A stretch of 64,000 nucleotides of DNA from Datnioides undecimradiatus (GCA_008933995.1 WARS01000063.1:2670012-2734011); one strand, 5' to 3'; shown: positions 35,163 to 47,299, numbered from the stretch's first letter. A program made the numbers and translations. Notes: a model not told the origin generated them from the letters alone.

Positions 35163-35238
35163 AGCCGGCTCTTCTTTGGGAGCTGAGCCAAAAGAGCCGG
35201 CTCTTCTTTGGGAGCTGAGCCAAAAGAGCCGGCTCTCT
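35163..35238. repeat. Subterminal AGAGCCGGCTCT repeats of hAT
   Basis: Two identical 32-bp units (each AGAGCCGGCTCT plus TCTTTGGGAGCTGAGCCAAA) and a partial third. The 12-bp palindrome is a likely transposase-binding site, by analogy with other hAT subterminal repeats. Confidence 0.85.
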
Positions 35239-35264
35239 GAAAAGAGCCGAACTTCCCATCACTA

Positions 35265-35272
35265 ATGAGGCG
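35265..35272. repeat. hAT target-site duplication, right copy
   Basis: ATGAGGCG directly after CATCACTA. Confidence 0.9.
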
Positions 35273-35744
35273 GAGTTTCTGCTGCATTCAAGTCCTGCCG
35301 TATTCCCCAGCACCCACCGCAATGAAACACGTGTCACAGGGAAACTGTTTCTCGGCAGCCAGCGGGCGCGGTGTGTGGGTCTCTCCGCCGTTCCTGAGCG
35401 CTAGCATAGCGGCTATGTTATAAACTCCTTACAGATCTAAACAGAGAACAACCCCTCCGTGTACAGGGTGTTCACAGTGGCGCACTTCTGGCCCACTGTG
35501 ATCCTCTTTTCACTGACTTTGGTCTACCTCTGACCTGCTTTGGTCCGCCTCAGCTCTCAAAGTTGCCCTGTTTCAACAGAAGCACGCACGAAGCACTCCG
35601 CCACAGACCCGGCCTGCCTCTGATTGGCCCTTCCTCCGATAGTTCTCCCTAAGCAACGAACACTAGCCAATCGGCGGAAGGAAACGTCACTGGTTTCACC
35701 CAAAGCTGTCTCAGCTTTAATTAAAAATAATATGTTGTATTTGA

Positions 35745-36262
35745 ATTTCTTCTCCTCTCAGCTGTTCCCTCCAGGGGTCTCCACAGCAAATCATCTGCTA
35801 CCATCTCATCCTATCCTCTGTAAACTCTTCCTTCACACCAACTACCTGCATGTCCTCCTTCACTACATCCATAACCCTCCTTTTTGGTCTTCCTCTAGGC
35901 CTCCTGCCTGGCAGCTCTAACCTCAGCATCCTTCCACCAATATATTCACTGTCCCTCCTGATCATGTCCAAACCATCTCAACCTGGCCTCTCTAACTTTA
36001 CCTCCAAACATCTCACATGAGCTGTCTCTCTAATGTCCTCATTCCTGGTCCTATCCATCCTGGTCATAGAAAACCTCAACATCTTCAGCTCAGCTACCTC
36101 CACCTCCTCCTGTCTGTTCCTCAGAGCCACTGTCTCTAAACCATACAGCATCGCTGGTCTCACCGCGGTCCAGTAGACCTTTCCTTTCAGTCTTGCCGGT
36201 TCTTTCATCACACAACACACCTGACACCTTTCTCCACCCACTCCATCCTGCCTGCACACGCC
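35745..36262 (-). mobile_element. RTE-clade LINE 3' fragment
   Basis: The minus strand encodes the C-terminal tail of an RTE/BovB-like reverse transcriptase protein: LKGKVYWTAVRPAMLYGLET, EVEVAELKMLRFSMTRMDRT, RNEDIRETAHVRCLEVKLER. Towards 35750 the usual 3' part continues in broken frames. Both ends are degraded and no target duplication was found. Confidence 0.8.
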
Positions 36263-36662
36263 TCTTCACCTCTCCTCCACACTCCCCGCTGCTCTGTTAT
36301 ACTGTGATATCTGTATATATACATATATGTATATGCTATACATACATGTGCACAATTAGTCACTGTATGTAAATGTGTGTATATGTAGATACCTTGCTCT
36401 TTGATATTATCATTGTCTTATTTTTTATACACTCTTATTTTCACCTATATTGTCATCATGTTGATACATGCTGTTTGCACTGATGCTTGATACCTGAATT
36501 GTGTATCTACACACACACACACATACACACAGAACAGACAGCTGCTTTATTTGCACTGATTATTCACATGAACTGACATTTGTGTAACTGCTGAAACCAC
36601 AGAGTCACTGAACTCACCTATAGAGAGAAAAGAAGACGCAGTCTCAGTCGCTCTGTGGCAAA
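36263..36662. other. Degraded AT-rich spacer
   Basis: TATATACATATATGTATATG palindromic stretch (about 36313-36345), a short CA tract (36510-36528), otherwise unassigned sequence between the RTE fragment and Fc-receptor-like gene A. Confidence 0.4.
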
Positions 36663-39600
36663 ATGGGACCACCATCTCTTCTGTGGCTGCTCCCTGAGTA
36701 CAACCATTACAATGCTTCAGGTTTAATAACTCTGCAGTGGGTTCAGCAGGAGTGCAGTGACAGCGGGATGTATTTGAGCTGTATGAAGAAAACAGGCAAC
36801 TCTGAAGAATGCTCTGAGCCTCAAATACAACGAAACCTGCTCAGATGTGATGGAGAGCGATAGTGTGCTTGGCCTGTTAAGCTGTTTGATAAACTGCGGA
36901 GGATCATTGCTTCAGGAAGAATCTCTGACAAGAAACAAAAATAACCTCAGAAAGTTTCAAACTTGCAAAACTTTACTTCATTTTTCCTAAAACATTGCAA
37001 AATGGAAGTTTACCAAACAGCACTAGGAATAAATCTTGTAAAACAACTTTCGCACCTCCTCCCACAAAACACATCCTGCCTGTTTGCTGTAGCTCATCTG
37101 CAGGGTGAAGATGAGTGAGAGAGCCGGGCCGCGGGTTCTTCAGTTGATCCACTTTGATATTTGACGAAAAAATGCTTTTTAAAATCAGAATTAATTGATC
37201 ACAGCTTAATCTGGTTTATTTTAAATCTCATTTGTCTTCAGTGCTGGGCTCGCTGCTGCGCTGCAACACACACCAAGGTCAGTACACGTCTCATGTGACA
37301 CACTGCTTTTGTGTGTAAGAAACCCCCTCACTCCTGGGGCTGGGGAGTGACGTGCAGTCCAATCACTGAGAGCTGGAGAACAGACTGAGAACCACGTCTC
37401 CGTCAGGAACGTCTCTGTAGTCTGGACCCTCAGCTCCAGGCTCAATGTTGTCATCAGCAGCTCCGCCTCTTAACACTCCCGGCTAACGTTGGTGGAAATC
37501 AGTCGCTACACACCTTGGTTTGTGTAGTTACATCACTGGTTGTAGGCTTAAGTCCTACATTAGCATCGGGGGTCACATTAGCTCACGTCAGCAAACCAAC
37601 AAAATAATCACTTAGATAATATTTTGATGGTTCTAACATTTGAAAGCAGGCTAGTTAATATTAGCTAGTTAGCAATTTGTCCACATTAGCGAGCGGGTTA
37701 ACGTTAGCTAACGTCTAAACCCCTCAGCATCAGTCAGTAAAGTTAATCAGTCATGTGATCATAGAAGATCCAGTCACAGTGAAGTTTAATCCTGCCAGTT
37801 TCTTCAGACAGAGACGCTTGATTCAACATTGCTGTGTGACACTCCAGGATTTAGCCACATCCCGCTGACAGGACGCCACAGCTCCTGTACGCTGGTTAGC
37901 ACAATGCTAATCCAGGATCTGAGCTGGTGTTTGGTCCTCCATGTGTTCTTCAGTGTTCACTCTGATGTTCTCATGGATGGAGATGTGGTGTTGATGCTCT
38001 TTGTGTTCAGATGCTGCTGAGCAGGAAGAGTCCAGCTCAGACCTGAAACACAGAGGAGATCAGTGCAGCTCAGCTGGAGAAAGAAGGAGCGTGAGGGATG
38101 TTGTTGGAGATGCTGATGATCATCTTTAACCAGCACATGTTCCTCCCAGCAGCCTCTCTGACGCGAGTCCCAGCAGCTCTCAGCTGTTTGAAGGAGACTC
38201 TGTCTCTCTGAGCTGTGAGGAGGACGACAGCTCTGCTGGATGGATGCTGAGGAGGAACACCAGCAGAGAAACCAGGACCCAGTGTGGAGTCGACTGGGGA
38301 ACATCAGCTGGTTCCTCCTGTAGCTTCAGCTTCATTGTCCCATTTGACAGTGGAGTTTACTGGTGTGAGTCCAGAGAGGGAGCAGCCAGGAACAGCATCA
38401 ACATCACTGTCACTGGTGAGATCTTGTTTGTGTTGTTGTGTGACTTCAGTGAATCTGAGCTGAAGGTTAAAAACACTGAAGTCTCACAGCACCACAAACA
38501 AACAAACAGATGGAGGTGGCAGCAGACAAACACCTTCTGACCTCTGAGAGTTAAAATCACTGTTTTTGTCAGTCGAGTCTGGTGGAGTCAAGTAGTTATG
38601 GGAAGATCAGATCCAGAGCAGGTTCAGAGGAGAAGGGGGGGGTGGAGACGTGAAGCAGAAGATGAAGCATGGACAGAAAACTCATCTGTTCTTCATCTTT
38701 GTCAGTAAACACTGTCAGGTTTGTCGAGAAGGTGGTGTTGTCAGCTGGATGTTTGTCTCCATGTTCAGGTGGAGCAGTGATCCTGCAGAGTCCTGTCCTC
38801 CCTGTGATGGAGGGAGATGATGTCTCTCTGAGCTGTCAATCAAAGACCCCTCCCTCCAACCTCACAGCCGCTTTCTATAAAGATGGCTCCCTCATCAGGA
38901 CTGAGCCCACGGGTCACATGACCATCCGCCATGTTTCCTGGTCTGATGAAGGCCTCTATAAGTGTCACATGAGCAGTGGAGAGTCTCCACCCAGCTGGAT
39001 CTCTGTCACAGGTTAAAGATAATTCTTCTTCAAAAAGATCCAAAAAACTGTCTTTGAAGTGTTTTTATGAACGCTGAAGAACCACAGAGCCTCCAAATGG
39101 ATGCATGACAACACAAACTGATGCACGACAACACAAACTGATACCTGACAACACAAACTGATGCACGACAACACAAACTGATGCACGACAACACAAACTG
39201 ATGCACAACAACACAAACTGATATACAACAACATAAACTGATGCACGACAACACAAACTGATGCATGACAACACAAACTGATGCACAACAACGACACAAA
39301 CTGCTGCACGACAACACAAACTGATGCACGACGACACAAACTGCTGCACAACAACACAAACGGATGCACAACAACGACACAAACTGATGCACAACAACAC
39401 AAACTGATGCACAACAACACAAACTGCTGCACAACAACACAAACTGCTGCACGACAACACAAACTGATGCACAACAACGACACAAACTGCTGCACGACAA
39501 CACAAACTGATGCACAACGACACAAACTGATGCACAATGACACAAACTGATGCACAACAAGGTTTGATTATTTATATTTGTTGTTTATTTGCGTCAGGGA

Positions 39601-40492
39601 AGCTCACCATGACCCCCCCACCCTCCTCTGTCCCCTCTTCTCCACCTCCTCCGTCCTGCTCTGCTGGTCTCTGGCTGCAGCTGGGTCCTCCATCGCTCTG
39701 TGGCCTGGTGGTACTGGCTGCACTGGTTCTACTGACAAGACGCTGTGTCCTGAGGAAAGCTGGAGGTGAGACTCTGTTACAGTGAAGCAACAGCTGTGTC
39801 CTGAGCTCATCATCTGTGTGTGCGTGAGTGTGTGTGCGTGCGTGTGTGCAGGGGGTGTGTGTGAGTGTGTGTGTGTGTGTATGTGTGAAGTGTGTGTGCG
39901 TGTGAGTGTGTGTGTGTGAGTGTGTATGTGTGTGTGAGAGTGTGTCTGTGTGTGTGCAGTGACAGTGTGTGTGTGTGTCTGTGTGTGTGTGCGTGCGTGC
40001 AGTGACAGTGTGTGTGCAGTGACAGTGTGTGTGTGTGTCTCTGTGCGTGTGTGTGTGTGTGTGCGTACATGCAGTTACAGTGTGTGTGTGAGTGTGTGTG
40101 CATTGTGAGTGTAAAACCATGGTTTCCTGTTTCAGGCAGGGATCCAGCAGCAGGTTGTTCGGCCGTCAGACCAGAGGAAGACTTCAGTTATGGACAAATA
40201 GTGATCCGACCAATCAGGACGAGAGGTACAGCTGCTCATTAACGCCAATCGATGATGATGAACCGCTTCATTAAAACAGTGACGCTGCCGGACGGTTTGT
40301 GTGTTCACTGCAGAACCACACATGTTTGTGTGTGATGGAGTCCGTGGCTCCTGGACGACAGTCCCATGATGCACTGCATTTCCTCTTACTGATGTGAGAC
40401 CTTCTTGGTGTGTGTGTTCAGAGTTTCCTGCAGAGCCGCAGGTCGTCTACTCTTCACTGAGACCGGTCTGCTGCCCACCAACTGGTCTCTGA
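36663..40492 (+). CDS. Fc receptor-like gene A: two Ig domains, TM, ITIM tail
   Basis: Membrane receptor of the fish Fc-receptor-like family, expected on leukocytes. Proposed exons: 36663-36693 ([10 protein letters not shown], like the first exon of gene C), mini-exon 37242-37277, Ig D1 38150-38415 ([28 protein letters not shown]), Ig D2 38769-39011 ([32 protein letters not shown]), stalk/TM 39598-39765 (Pro/Ser stalk, then [17 protein letters not shown]), tail 40136-40225 ([13 protein letters not shown]) and last exon 40422-40492 (QVVYSSLRP, a canonical V-x-Y-x-x-L ITIM) with stop TGA. D2, TM and tail exons are all phase 1, as usual for Ig genes. A signal peptide split by a mini-exon is a hallmark of Fc receptors. 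Weak points: the first exon shows CT where a GT donor is expected, and the 5' edge of D1 is out of phase. Ligand unknown; an inhibitory role is inferred from the ITIM. Confidence 0.75.
39098..39560. repeat. 20-bp minisatellite in gene A intron
   Basis: About 22 copies of ACAACACAAACTGATGCACG and close variants (ACAACGACACAAACTGCTGC) between the D2 and TM exons. Three long minus-strand frames through it are repeat artefacts. Confidence 0.95.
39816..40115. repeat. Interrupted (GT)n array in gene A intron
   Basis: About 300 bp of GT tracts broken by GAGTGT, GCAGTGACAGTG and GCGTGCGT blocks. The motif GCAGTGACAGTGTGTGTG recurs three times. Confidence 0.9.
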
Positions 40493-40810
40493 ATCAGGAG
40501 CAGCGGGACACACAAACATCTGATCCACCGAGGCCTGGACCCCGGCACTGTCCGGCACCAAGGCCTCTGTCTGTGGGACGAGAGGAGCATGGGACTTGTT
40601 CTGGCCCATCTGAAGCACGTTGGACGGGATGGGGATCAGTGGAGTCTGGAGGCGACCCCTGCAGGGCGACTGAGGGTCCAGGCTGATGTCTGTGAGAGTC
40701 AGTGTCTGGTTTAATCCAGCAGAGGGCGCTGCGACACAGATAGAGAGGACGCGAACACAGTGGCTGAAACAGAGCTTCTCTCTGTGACTCTGCAAAGGTC
40801 AGAAGCTGCT
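40493..40810 (+). other. Gene A 3' flank
   Basis: Sequence between the gene A stop and the 65-bp array. No AATAAA seen. It contains CCAGCAGAGGGCGCTG, a CTCF-like core, near 40718-40733. Confidence 0.35.
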
Positions 40811-40815
40811 TTCTG

Positions 40816-42180
40816 AAACACATCACTGTATTAAAGCAGAGACTCAGCTTCAATGCTCTGCAGAGACTCTGGAGTCACGGCAACACATCACTGTATTAAA
40901 GCAGAGACTCAGCTTCAATGCTCTGCAGAGACTCTGGAGTCACAGCAACACATCACTGTATTAAAGCAGAGACTCAGCTTCAATGCTCTGCAGAGACTCT
41001 GGAGTCACAGCAACACATCACTGTATTAAAGCAGAGACTCAGCTTCAATGCTCTGCGGAGACTCTGGAGTCACAGCAACACATCTCTGCAGAGAACTGTG
41101 TGCTGCCATCAGATCTGACAGATTCAATTCAGTTTTATTTATATAGCGCCAATTCACAACAAAAAGTCATCTCAGGGCACTTTACAAACAGAGCAGGTCT
41201 AGACCACACTCATTACTGTTAGTTACACCCAACAGTTCCACCATGAGCAAGCACTTGGCAACAGTGGCAATGTATTAAAGCAGAGACTCACTTCAATGCT
41301 CTGCAGAGACTCTGGAGTCCACAGCAACACATCACTGTATTAAAGCAGAGACTCAGCTTCAATGCTCTGCAGAGACTCTGGAGTCACAACAACACATCAC
41401 TGTAGTACAAAACAGGGGAACTCAGCTTCAATGTTCTGCAGAGACTCTGGAGTCACAGCAACACATCACTGTATTAAAGCAGAGACTCGGCTTCAATGCT
41501 CTGCAGAGACTCTGGAGTCACGGCCAACACATCACTGTATTAAAGCAGAACTCTGGAGTCACAGCAACACATCACTGTATTAAAGGCAGAACTCAGCTTC
41601 AATGCTCTGCAGAGACTCTGGAGTCACAGCAACACATCACTGTATTAAAGCAGAGACTCAGCTTCAATGTTCTGCAGAGACTCTGGAGTCACAGCAACAC
41701 ATCACTGTATTAAAGCAGAGACTCAGCTTCAATGCTCTGCAGAGACTCTGGAGTCACAGCAACACATCACTGTATTAAAGCAGAGACTCTGGAGTCCACA
41801 GCAACTCACTGTATTAAGCCGAGACTCTGGAGTCACAGCAACACATCACTGTATTAAAGCAGAGACTCAGCTAGAACAGAGACTCTGGAGTCACAACAAC
41901 ACATCACTGTGTTAAAAGCAGAGACTCGCTTCCAATGCTCTGCAAGAGACTCTGGAGTCACAGCAACACATCACTGTATTAAAGCAGAGAACTCAGCTTC
42001 AGTGCTGCTCTGCGAGAGACTCACCAAGTCACAGCAACACATCTGCTGTATTAAAAGCAGAGACTTAGCTTCAATGCTGCAGAACTCTGGGTCACAGCAA
42101 CACATCACTAACCAGTAAAGCAGAGACTCAGCTTCAGTAACCCTGGGCTCTTTGGAGTCACAGCAACACATCTCTGCAGA
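40816..42180. repeat. 65-bp tandem array
   Basis: About twenty copies of a 65-bp unit (CATCACTGTATTAAAGCAGA, GACTCAGCTTCAATGCTCTG, CAGAGACTCTGGAGTCACAG, CAACA). Copies are exactly 65 bp apart at 40822, 40887 and 40952, and lose regularity by small indels after about 41290. An L2 3' tail interrupts the array at 41121-41270. The same junction (GCTGCCATCAGATCTGACAG) recurs at 42188 where a longer L2 piece begins. Confidence 0.95.
41121..41270 (-). mobile_element. L2 LINE 3' tail inside 65-bp array
   Basis: The reverse complement ends in the fish L2 signature GGCGCTATATAAATAAAA then CTGAATTGAATC. About 150 bp, cut at its inner end by return of the 65-bp repeat. Confidence 0.85.
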
Positions 42181-42204
42181 GCTGTGTGCTGCCATCAGAT
42201 CTGA

Positions 42205-43270
42205 CAGATTCAATTCAGTTTTATTTATATAGCGCCAATTCACAACAAAAAGTCATCTCAGGGCACTTTACAAACAGAGCAGGTCTAGACCACACTCATT
42301 ACTGTTAATTACACCCAACAGTTCCACCATGAGCAAGCGCTTGGCAGCAGTGGCAAGGAAAAACTTCCTTTAACAGGCAGAAACCTTGGGTAGATCCTGG
42401 ATCAGGGTGGATGTATCTGCCCCTGACTGGGTTGGGGGAAGAGAGAAGGCGAGAGAGAGAGAGAGAGACACATACCCAGACAGAGATACAGGTGAACATA
42501 AAAGATGAAACTGACAAATGGTAGAGCAACAGGGGGTCTAACTTTGTGGCTGCTGTTAGCAGGACAATAATGATAATAATACAATAATGATAATAAATGG
42601 CAGCAGAGGACACGAGGCAGGTCGGTGGAGCCACAGATGAGATGTTCAGCTCTGGAGCCACAGGTATCTGTAGAGAGGTACAGAGAGAGAGACCAGAGAG
42701 AAACAAGCACAGCACTAGGGGAGAGAGGACACAGAGTTAATGACATGTAGACATGGTTTACAGATGAGAGGATGGGTCTGAGAGAGAGAGGAGAGGAGGA
42801 GTGCGGAACCATCATGGGGCGTCCTGGCAGCCTCGGCCTCAAGCATAACTGAGGTGGCATTAAGGGTAACTGTGACTAACTATGGGGTTTAGTTATCATG
42901 ATAAGTAAAACTATAACTAGGTTATAGCTTTTGTCGAACAAAGAAGGTTTTTAGTTTTACTTTAAAAAGTAGAGGTGTCACCTCTTAGGACGGAGCTAGC
43001 AGCTGTGGTTCACAGGAGCCTGAGCTAAAAGGCTCAAGCCTCCCATTCTACTTTGGAAATTCTGGGAACCACAAGCAAGCCTTGCACTTTCTGGGGAGGC
43101 AGTGATCTGTTGTTAGGGGTAATAAAGACTTAGCATCATTGAAGTACAATGGAGCTTGGCCATTAGGGCCTTAATAGGTAAGAAAGAAGGACTTTAAAAT
43201 CTATTCTGGACTTTACAGGAGCCAATGAAGAAGAAGCTAAAAACCAAATATGATCTCTCCTTGCAGATCT
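42205..43270 (-). mobile_element. L2 LINE 3' fragment (about 1.07 kb)
   Basis: Minus strand. 3' tail at 42205-42245 (GCGCTATATAAATAAAACTG). The reading further upstream matches the C-terminal L2 ORF2 block (LHWL… , FKVLLLTYKALNG-like, then VVPRISK-like sequence) in broken frames. Its left edge abuts the 65-bp array. Confidence 0.85.
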
Positions 43271-43572
43271 GGTAAAGAGACAGAGAAGTTCATCAGAAAC
43301 ATTCATGTTCTTTGTCTCGCCTGTTCACCTCAGAGTGTCCAAACAAACGTGTGAGAGCGATAGTTTGTTTGTTGTCTTGTTTTTCCTCTGCTGTGTGAAC
43401 AGGGCCTCAGTCAAACCTTTTATCAACATGTTTATCAGACATGAGCCGCGGGCGCCTGAATGTAACATGACCTGCTGCAGATTCAAACGTCAACATATTT
43501 GTTTTTTCCAAATAAACCAAACCATGCTTGTTGACCTTTTGAAACACTACCCCTGCCTCCCACTTATACAGG

Positions 43573-43575
43573 CAT

Positions 43576-43641
<66 letters not shown>

Positions 43642-43652
43642 ACACACACACA
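43573..43652. repeat. (CA)n microsatellite
   Basis: About 38 CA repeats with one TA interruption. A shorter CA tract follows at 43710-43724. Confidence 0.95.
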
Positions 43653-43724
43653 GTTGCTGTAGTCCTGAGGGAGAGGCTGGCTTCAAGAATAAAGAACAAC
43701 ATGTTCAGACACACACACACACAC

Positions 43725-45130
43725 CCTCCTTCACAGGAGGAACCTGTTATATGTTTTTTATATGTTGTGCCAGTAAAAACCCACTCTTCAGTGTGTTGGT
43801 TACAGACGTCAGCGGGTCTCCTCTGGAGGTTGTAAGCATACACATTAATTCAAATCCCGGTTTCATTAGTTTGGTTTTAATGACTCCTGTTGAACCTTCA
43901 ATAAGCTCAGTGTTCAGTAGACGTGTTGCTATAGTCAGTGCCGCGCTGCTTCAGGGGCCCACTGTGGGTTTTTCTTTTGTGCCAACACGTTTGCCCGCGT
44001 CGCATCACGCGACGCCAGGCGTTAGAGTTTCAGGAAACTTTCCACCGACTGTGAGGTCGCCTCAGGACTGACACCAGGACCTGGACAGTCCTCTAATGAG
44101 GACTCATATTTGTCTATTTCTCTTTCTGCCACATGTCATTTGCTCCTGCAGCACCAAGTCATAAAGCCTGCAGTCAAAACAGAGACTGAAGTACTCTGGG
44201 GACTTTTTGTTTCACAAGCAGGATTGATTCACGTTGAATTGTATCACAGAAGAGCTGCAATGAACGTGACACAGGAAGGATGACGGTGTGATCCTGCTTA
44301 CAGGCTGAGCTACTCAACACCCAACCTCCTGCAGGGTTTCAGCTTTTATTCTGGAATCGTCAAATGTCAGAAAGTCAGTCACTGTTAGAAAAATGTATGT
44401 TCCTTCGCTTTGATTAAAATTGTATGTACTCTCGAAACTCCCTAGTGTTTAGGTTGATCCCCTAAATATACGAGTTCGTCAGTCCTGATTAATCCTTTTG
44501 CTTAATCCTTGTCTTACACCTTTATGACTTAACGTGATTGTTAATCAAGGACTGACAGTACAGGCATTAACGGATGGGTTCCTGAAGACAAACCAAAGTC
44601 CATCACCAAGGCCAAAAGATAGTGGACTTTCTGTGTCTCAGAGATGCAGAAGGTCATGGTTTAGAGAGGTTACAGCAGGCAGGGCACTGAATTACAACAA
44701 TAAAAGAACAGGATGACATCTGTTTACCTGATGCATGTGTATCTGACATGTGAGGCTTGTGTAACTGAAGTGTATAAAGGTTTGTTCCCTTGTTGCAAGA
44801 GCAGCAAGTCCAAACTAAATGCTCTTAACCTCATTGCTCTTGTCTCACTGGTGTTTGTTGTTTAAATGTCAGTCCGGTCTGGTGTGGTCTGTCAGGGTCA
44901 GAAGGCTGAACTCCTAGCAACAGAACAAAGACGACACCTGATTCTCTGAGTGAAAGCAATTCGCGTCTGTGGTTAAGCAGCAGCACAGCACAGAGACACA
45001 GCTCGTTCAGACGCAAATACCAACAACAGCTGCATTTATGGAGTTGTAAAAGTCAAATAGTTTATAAAGAAGAAGAGACACATTACACAGTTCACTGATT
45101 TCTTCAAACTGGAACATGTCCCAATACTCA
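43725..45130. other. Unassigned intergenic sequence
   Basis: No Ig exon or known protein recognised. A TATAAAG box-like element lies near 44775 in a block (44384-44871) that might be an old LTR, but the evidence is weak. The remainder is unique-looking. Confidence 0.3.
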
Positions 45131-45179
45131 GCTGCACTAAGGAAATGACTGTAAATATGTTATATGATTATATACTACA

Positions 45180-46530
45180 ACAAAACATTGTACAGATGCA
45201 ACAACATAGCTAAGATTAGGAGTATCCTGTCCAAAAATGATGCCATAGATCCATACATTTGTTACCTCAGGCTGGATAATAGCAATTCCCTTGTTGTCGG
45301 GTTGTCCGACTAGCTCCTCACAGGAGCCTCAGCTCATCAAAAAATGCTGCTGAGGGTTCTGATGGGAATGAGCAAGAGAGATCATATTTCTCCGGTTTTA
45401 GCTTCTCTTCATTGGCTCCCTGTAAAGTCCAGAATAGATTTTAGAGTCCTTCTTTCTTACCTACAAGGCCCTTAATGGCCAAGCTCCGTGTACCTCAATG
45501 AGATGCTAAGTCCCTAATACCCCAACAGATCACTTGCTCCCCAGAGTGCAGGTTTGCTTGTGGTTCCCAGAATCTCCATAAGTAGAATGGGAGGCGAGCT
45601 TTTAATATCAGGCTCTCTCTCCTGTGGGAACCAGCTGCCAGTCTGGAGTCCGAGAAGCGAACACCCTCTCTACTTTTAAAGTAAAACTTAAAACCTTCTT
45701 GTTGACAAAGCTTACAACTCTGAATTTATAGTTTTACTTGTGATAACTAAACCCCATAGTTGAGTCACGGTGCTCCTTAATGCCACCCCTCAGTTATGCT
45801 GCTAGAGGCCGAGGCTGCTGCGGGACGTCCCATGATGGTCTCCACACTCCTCCTCTCCTCTCTCTCTCTCTCCTCAGACCTCCTGGGTCCAAGAGGCAGA
45901 CACCCTCTCTACTTTTGAAGTAAGCTTAAAACAGCTAGCGTTAGAAGCAACTTTTAGCTAGCTCTAGTTACCATCTGAACTTCACCATCACATACCATCC
46001 CCTAGTTATGCTGCACTATAGGCCGAGGCTGCTGGGGACATCCCATCGATGGTCTCCACATCTCCTCTTCCCTCTCTCTCTCCTTAAACTCCATTAACTC
46101 TGTGTCCCTCTCTCTCCCTAGTGCTGTGCTTGTTTCTCTCTGGTCTCTCTCTCTGTACCTCTCTACAGATACATGACTCCAGAGCTGAACATCGACACAT
46201 GGCTCCACCGACCTACCCGTGTCCTCTGCTGCTATGCTGTCATTATTCTATATTGTACTTTTCTCTCTCTCTCTCTCTTTCCCCAACCGGTGAACAGATG
46301 TCCGTCCACCCTGATCCAGGATCATTGGAGTTTCTGCCTGTTGAAAGGAAGTTTTTCCTTGCCACTGTTGCCCAGTGCTTGCTCATAGTGGAACTGTTGG
46401 GTGTAATTAATAGTAATGAGTGTGGTCTAGACCTGCTCTGTTTGTAGAATGCCTGAGATGACTTTTGTTGTGAATTGGCGCTATATAAATAAAATTGAAT
46501 TGAATTGAATTAATTGATTGAATTGAATTG
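45180..46530 (+). mobile_element. L2 LINE 3' fragment (about 1.35 kb)
   Basis: Plus strand. The ORF2 C-terminal block (LHWLPVKSRIDF, KALNGQAPCTSM in broken frames), a CT-rich 3' UTR, and the tail GGCGCTATATAAATAAAATT then an ATTGA/AATTG repeat run (46495-46535). Several indels. A second partial copy of the CCGAGGCTGCTG region at 45805 and 46023 shows an internal duplication. Confidence 0.85.
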
Positions 46531-46535
46531 AATTG

Positions 46536-47299
46536 ATTCTGTTAATGTTTATTTTCTGTTCTCCTGTCAGCCTCGATTATCTTTTCTATGTTAAAGGTTT
46601 TTTATCTTGTATTCTACTAGTGACAATATGTGTGTGTGTGTGCCCAGTGCAGCGCTGCTGATGTCTGTCCCTCATCTGAAGAATCAGTGAGTTACACAGT
46701 AACAGAGGAGATCACATGAGCATATCCTGGACTAACAGGCCTGTCTGTGTCCCTGTCATCAGAACACGGCTGCTTCCTGTTTCCTTTGCTTCTTACGTTC
46801 ATAATAAAACTTCTTTGCTGCAAAAGTAAAGTCCAGGCCACAGGTGAATCAGTGTTTTGACGTTGGCTTCATCAAACAACAACGAGCAGTCTGTGGAGTT
46901 AACACGGTTTATTCCGGGGTCAGTCACGGCACATGAATGCATCTGCGTCACCTTGACTTCCTGTGAGGTTAAGCTGGGCTTTTACTTGTTTTCATCACTT
47001 TTATTCCATAAAACCATGACAATATATTTAGAATATCAAAAACAAAATGTCGGCTGGCACGACCGTGACCATGAGTGTTGGTTCAGAGTCAAGCTCTGTG
47101 GCAGGACTTTATGCCAATAAACCAAACAACTAACACACGGTACACAATCTGTATATGCTCCTGTGCAGCTGCTGGGTGTGATCATGACTTTGTTCTCTGT
47201 TTGTAAGAGCCCTGAGATATTGCCGGTCGTGATTCCAGTGCTATGCTCATCGCTAGACTGAACCTGTTTTAAAACTGTCAAAAGTGAAATCGCCTCCTG
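46536..47299. other. Unassigned intergenic sequence
   Basis: No coding or mobile-element content recognised. It lies downstream (minus-strand sense) of the V-set pseudogene, so it may hold its 3' UTR. TTTATT at 46980-47020 gives AATAAA on the minus strand. Confidence 0.3.

Larger units (their letters stand above)
32729..35264 (+). mobile_element. hAT DNA transposon, near full length (2,536 bp)
   Basis: Short terminal inverted repeats (TAGTGATGTG at the left, CCCATCACTA at the right) are bordered by a perfect 8-bp duplication ATGAGGCG. Subterminal AGAGCC/GGCTCT motifs occur at both ends. At the right end a 32-bp unit starting AGAGCCGGCTCT is tandemly repeated (35163-35226). The transposase gene is on the + strand. 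The insertion lies just upstream of the V-set gene. Confidence 0.95.

Noticed and set aside
39013-39560. Minus-strand frames of 150-180 codons rich in Cys/Val
   Set aside because: Translations of a 20-bp minisatellite in an intron of Fc-receptor-like gene A.
44384-44871. Possible solo LTR (TGTTAG... to ...TGTCA with a TATAAAG box)
   Set aside because: No convincing flanking duplication and the ends are ambiguous. At best an old retroelement fossil, not called.
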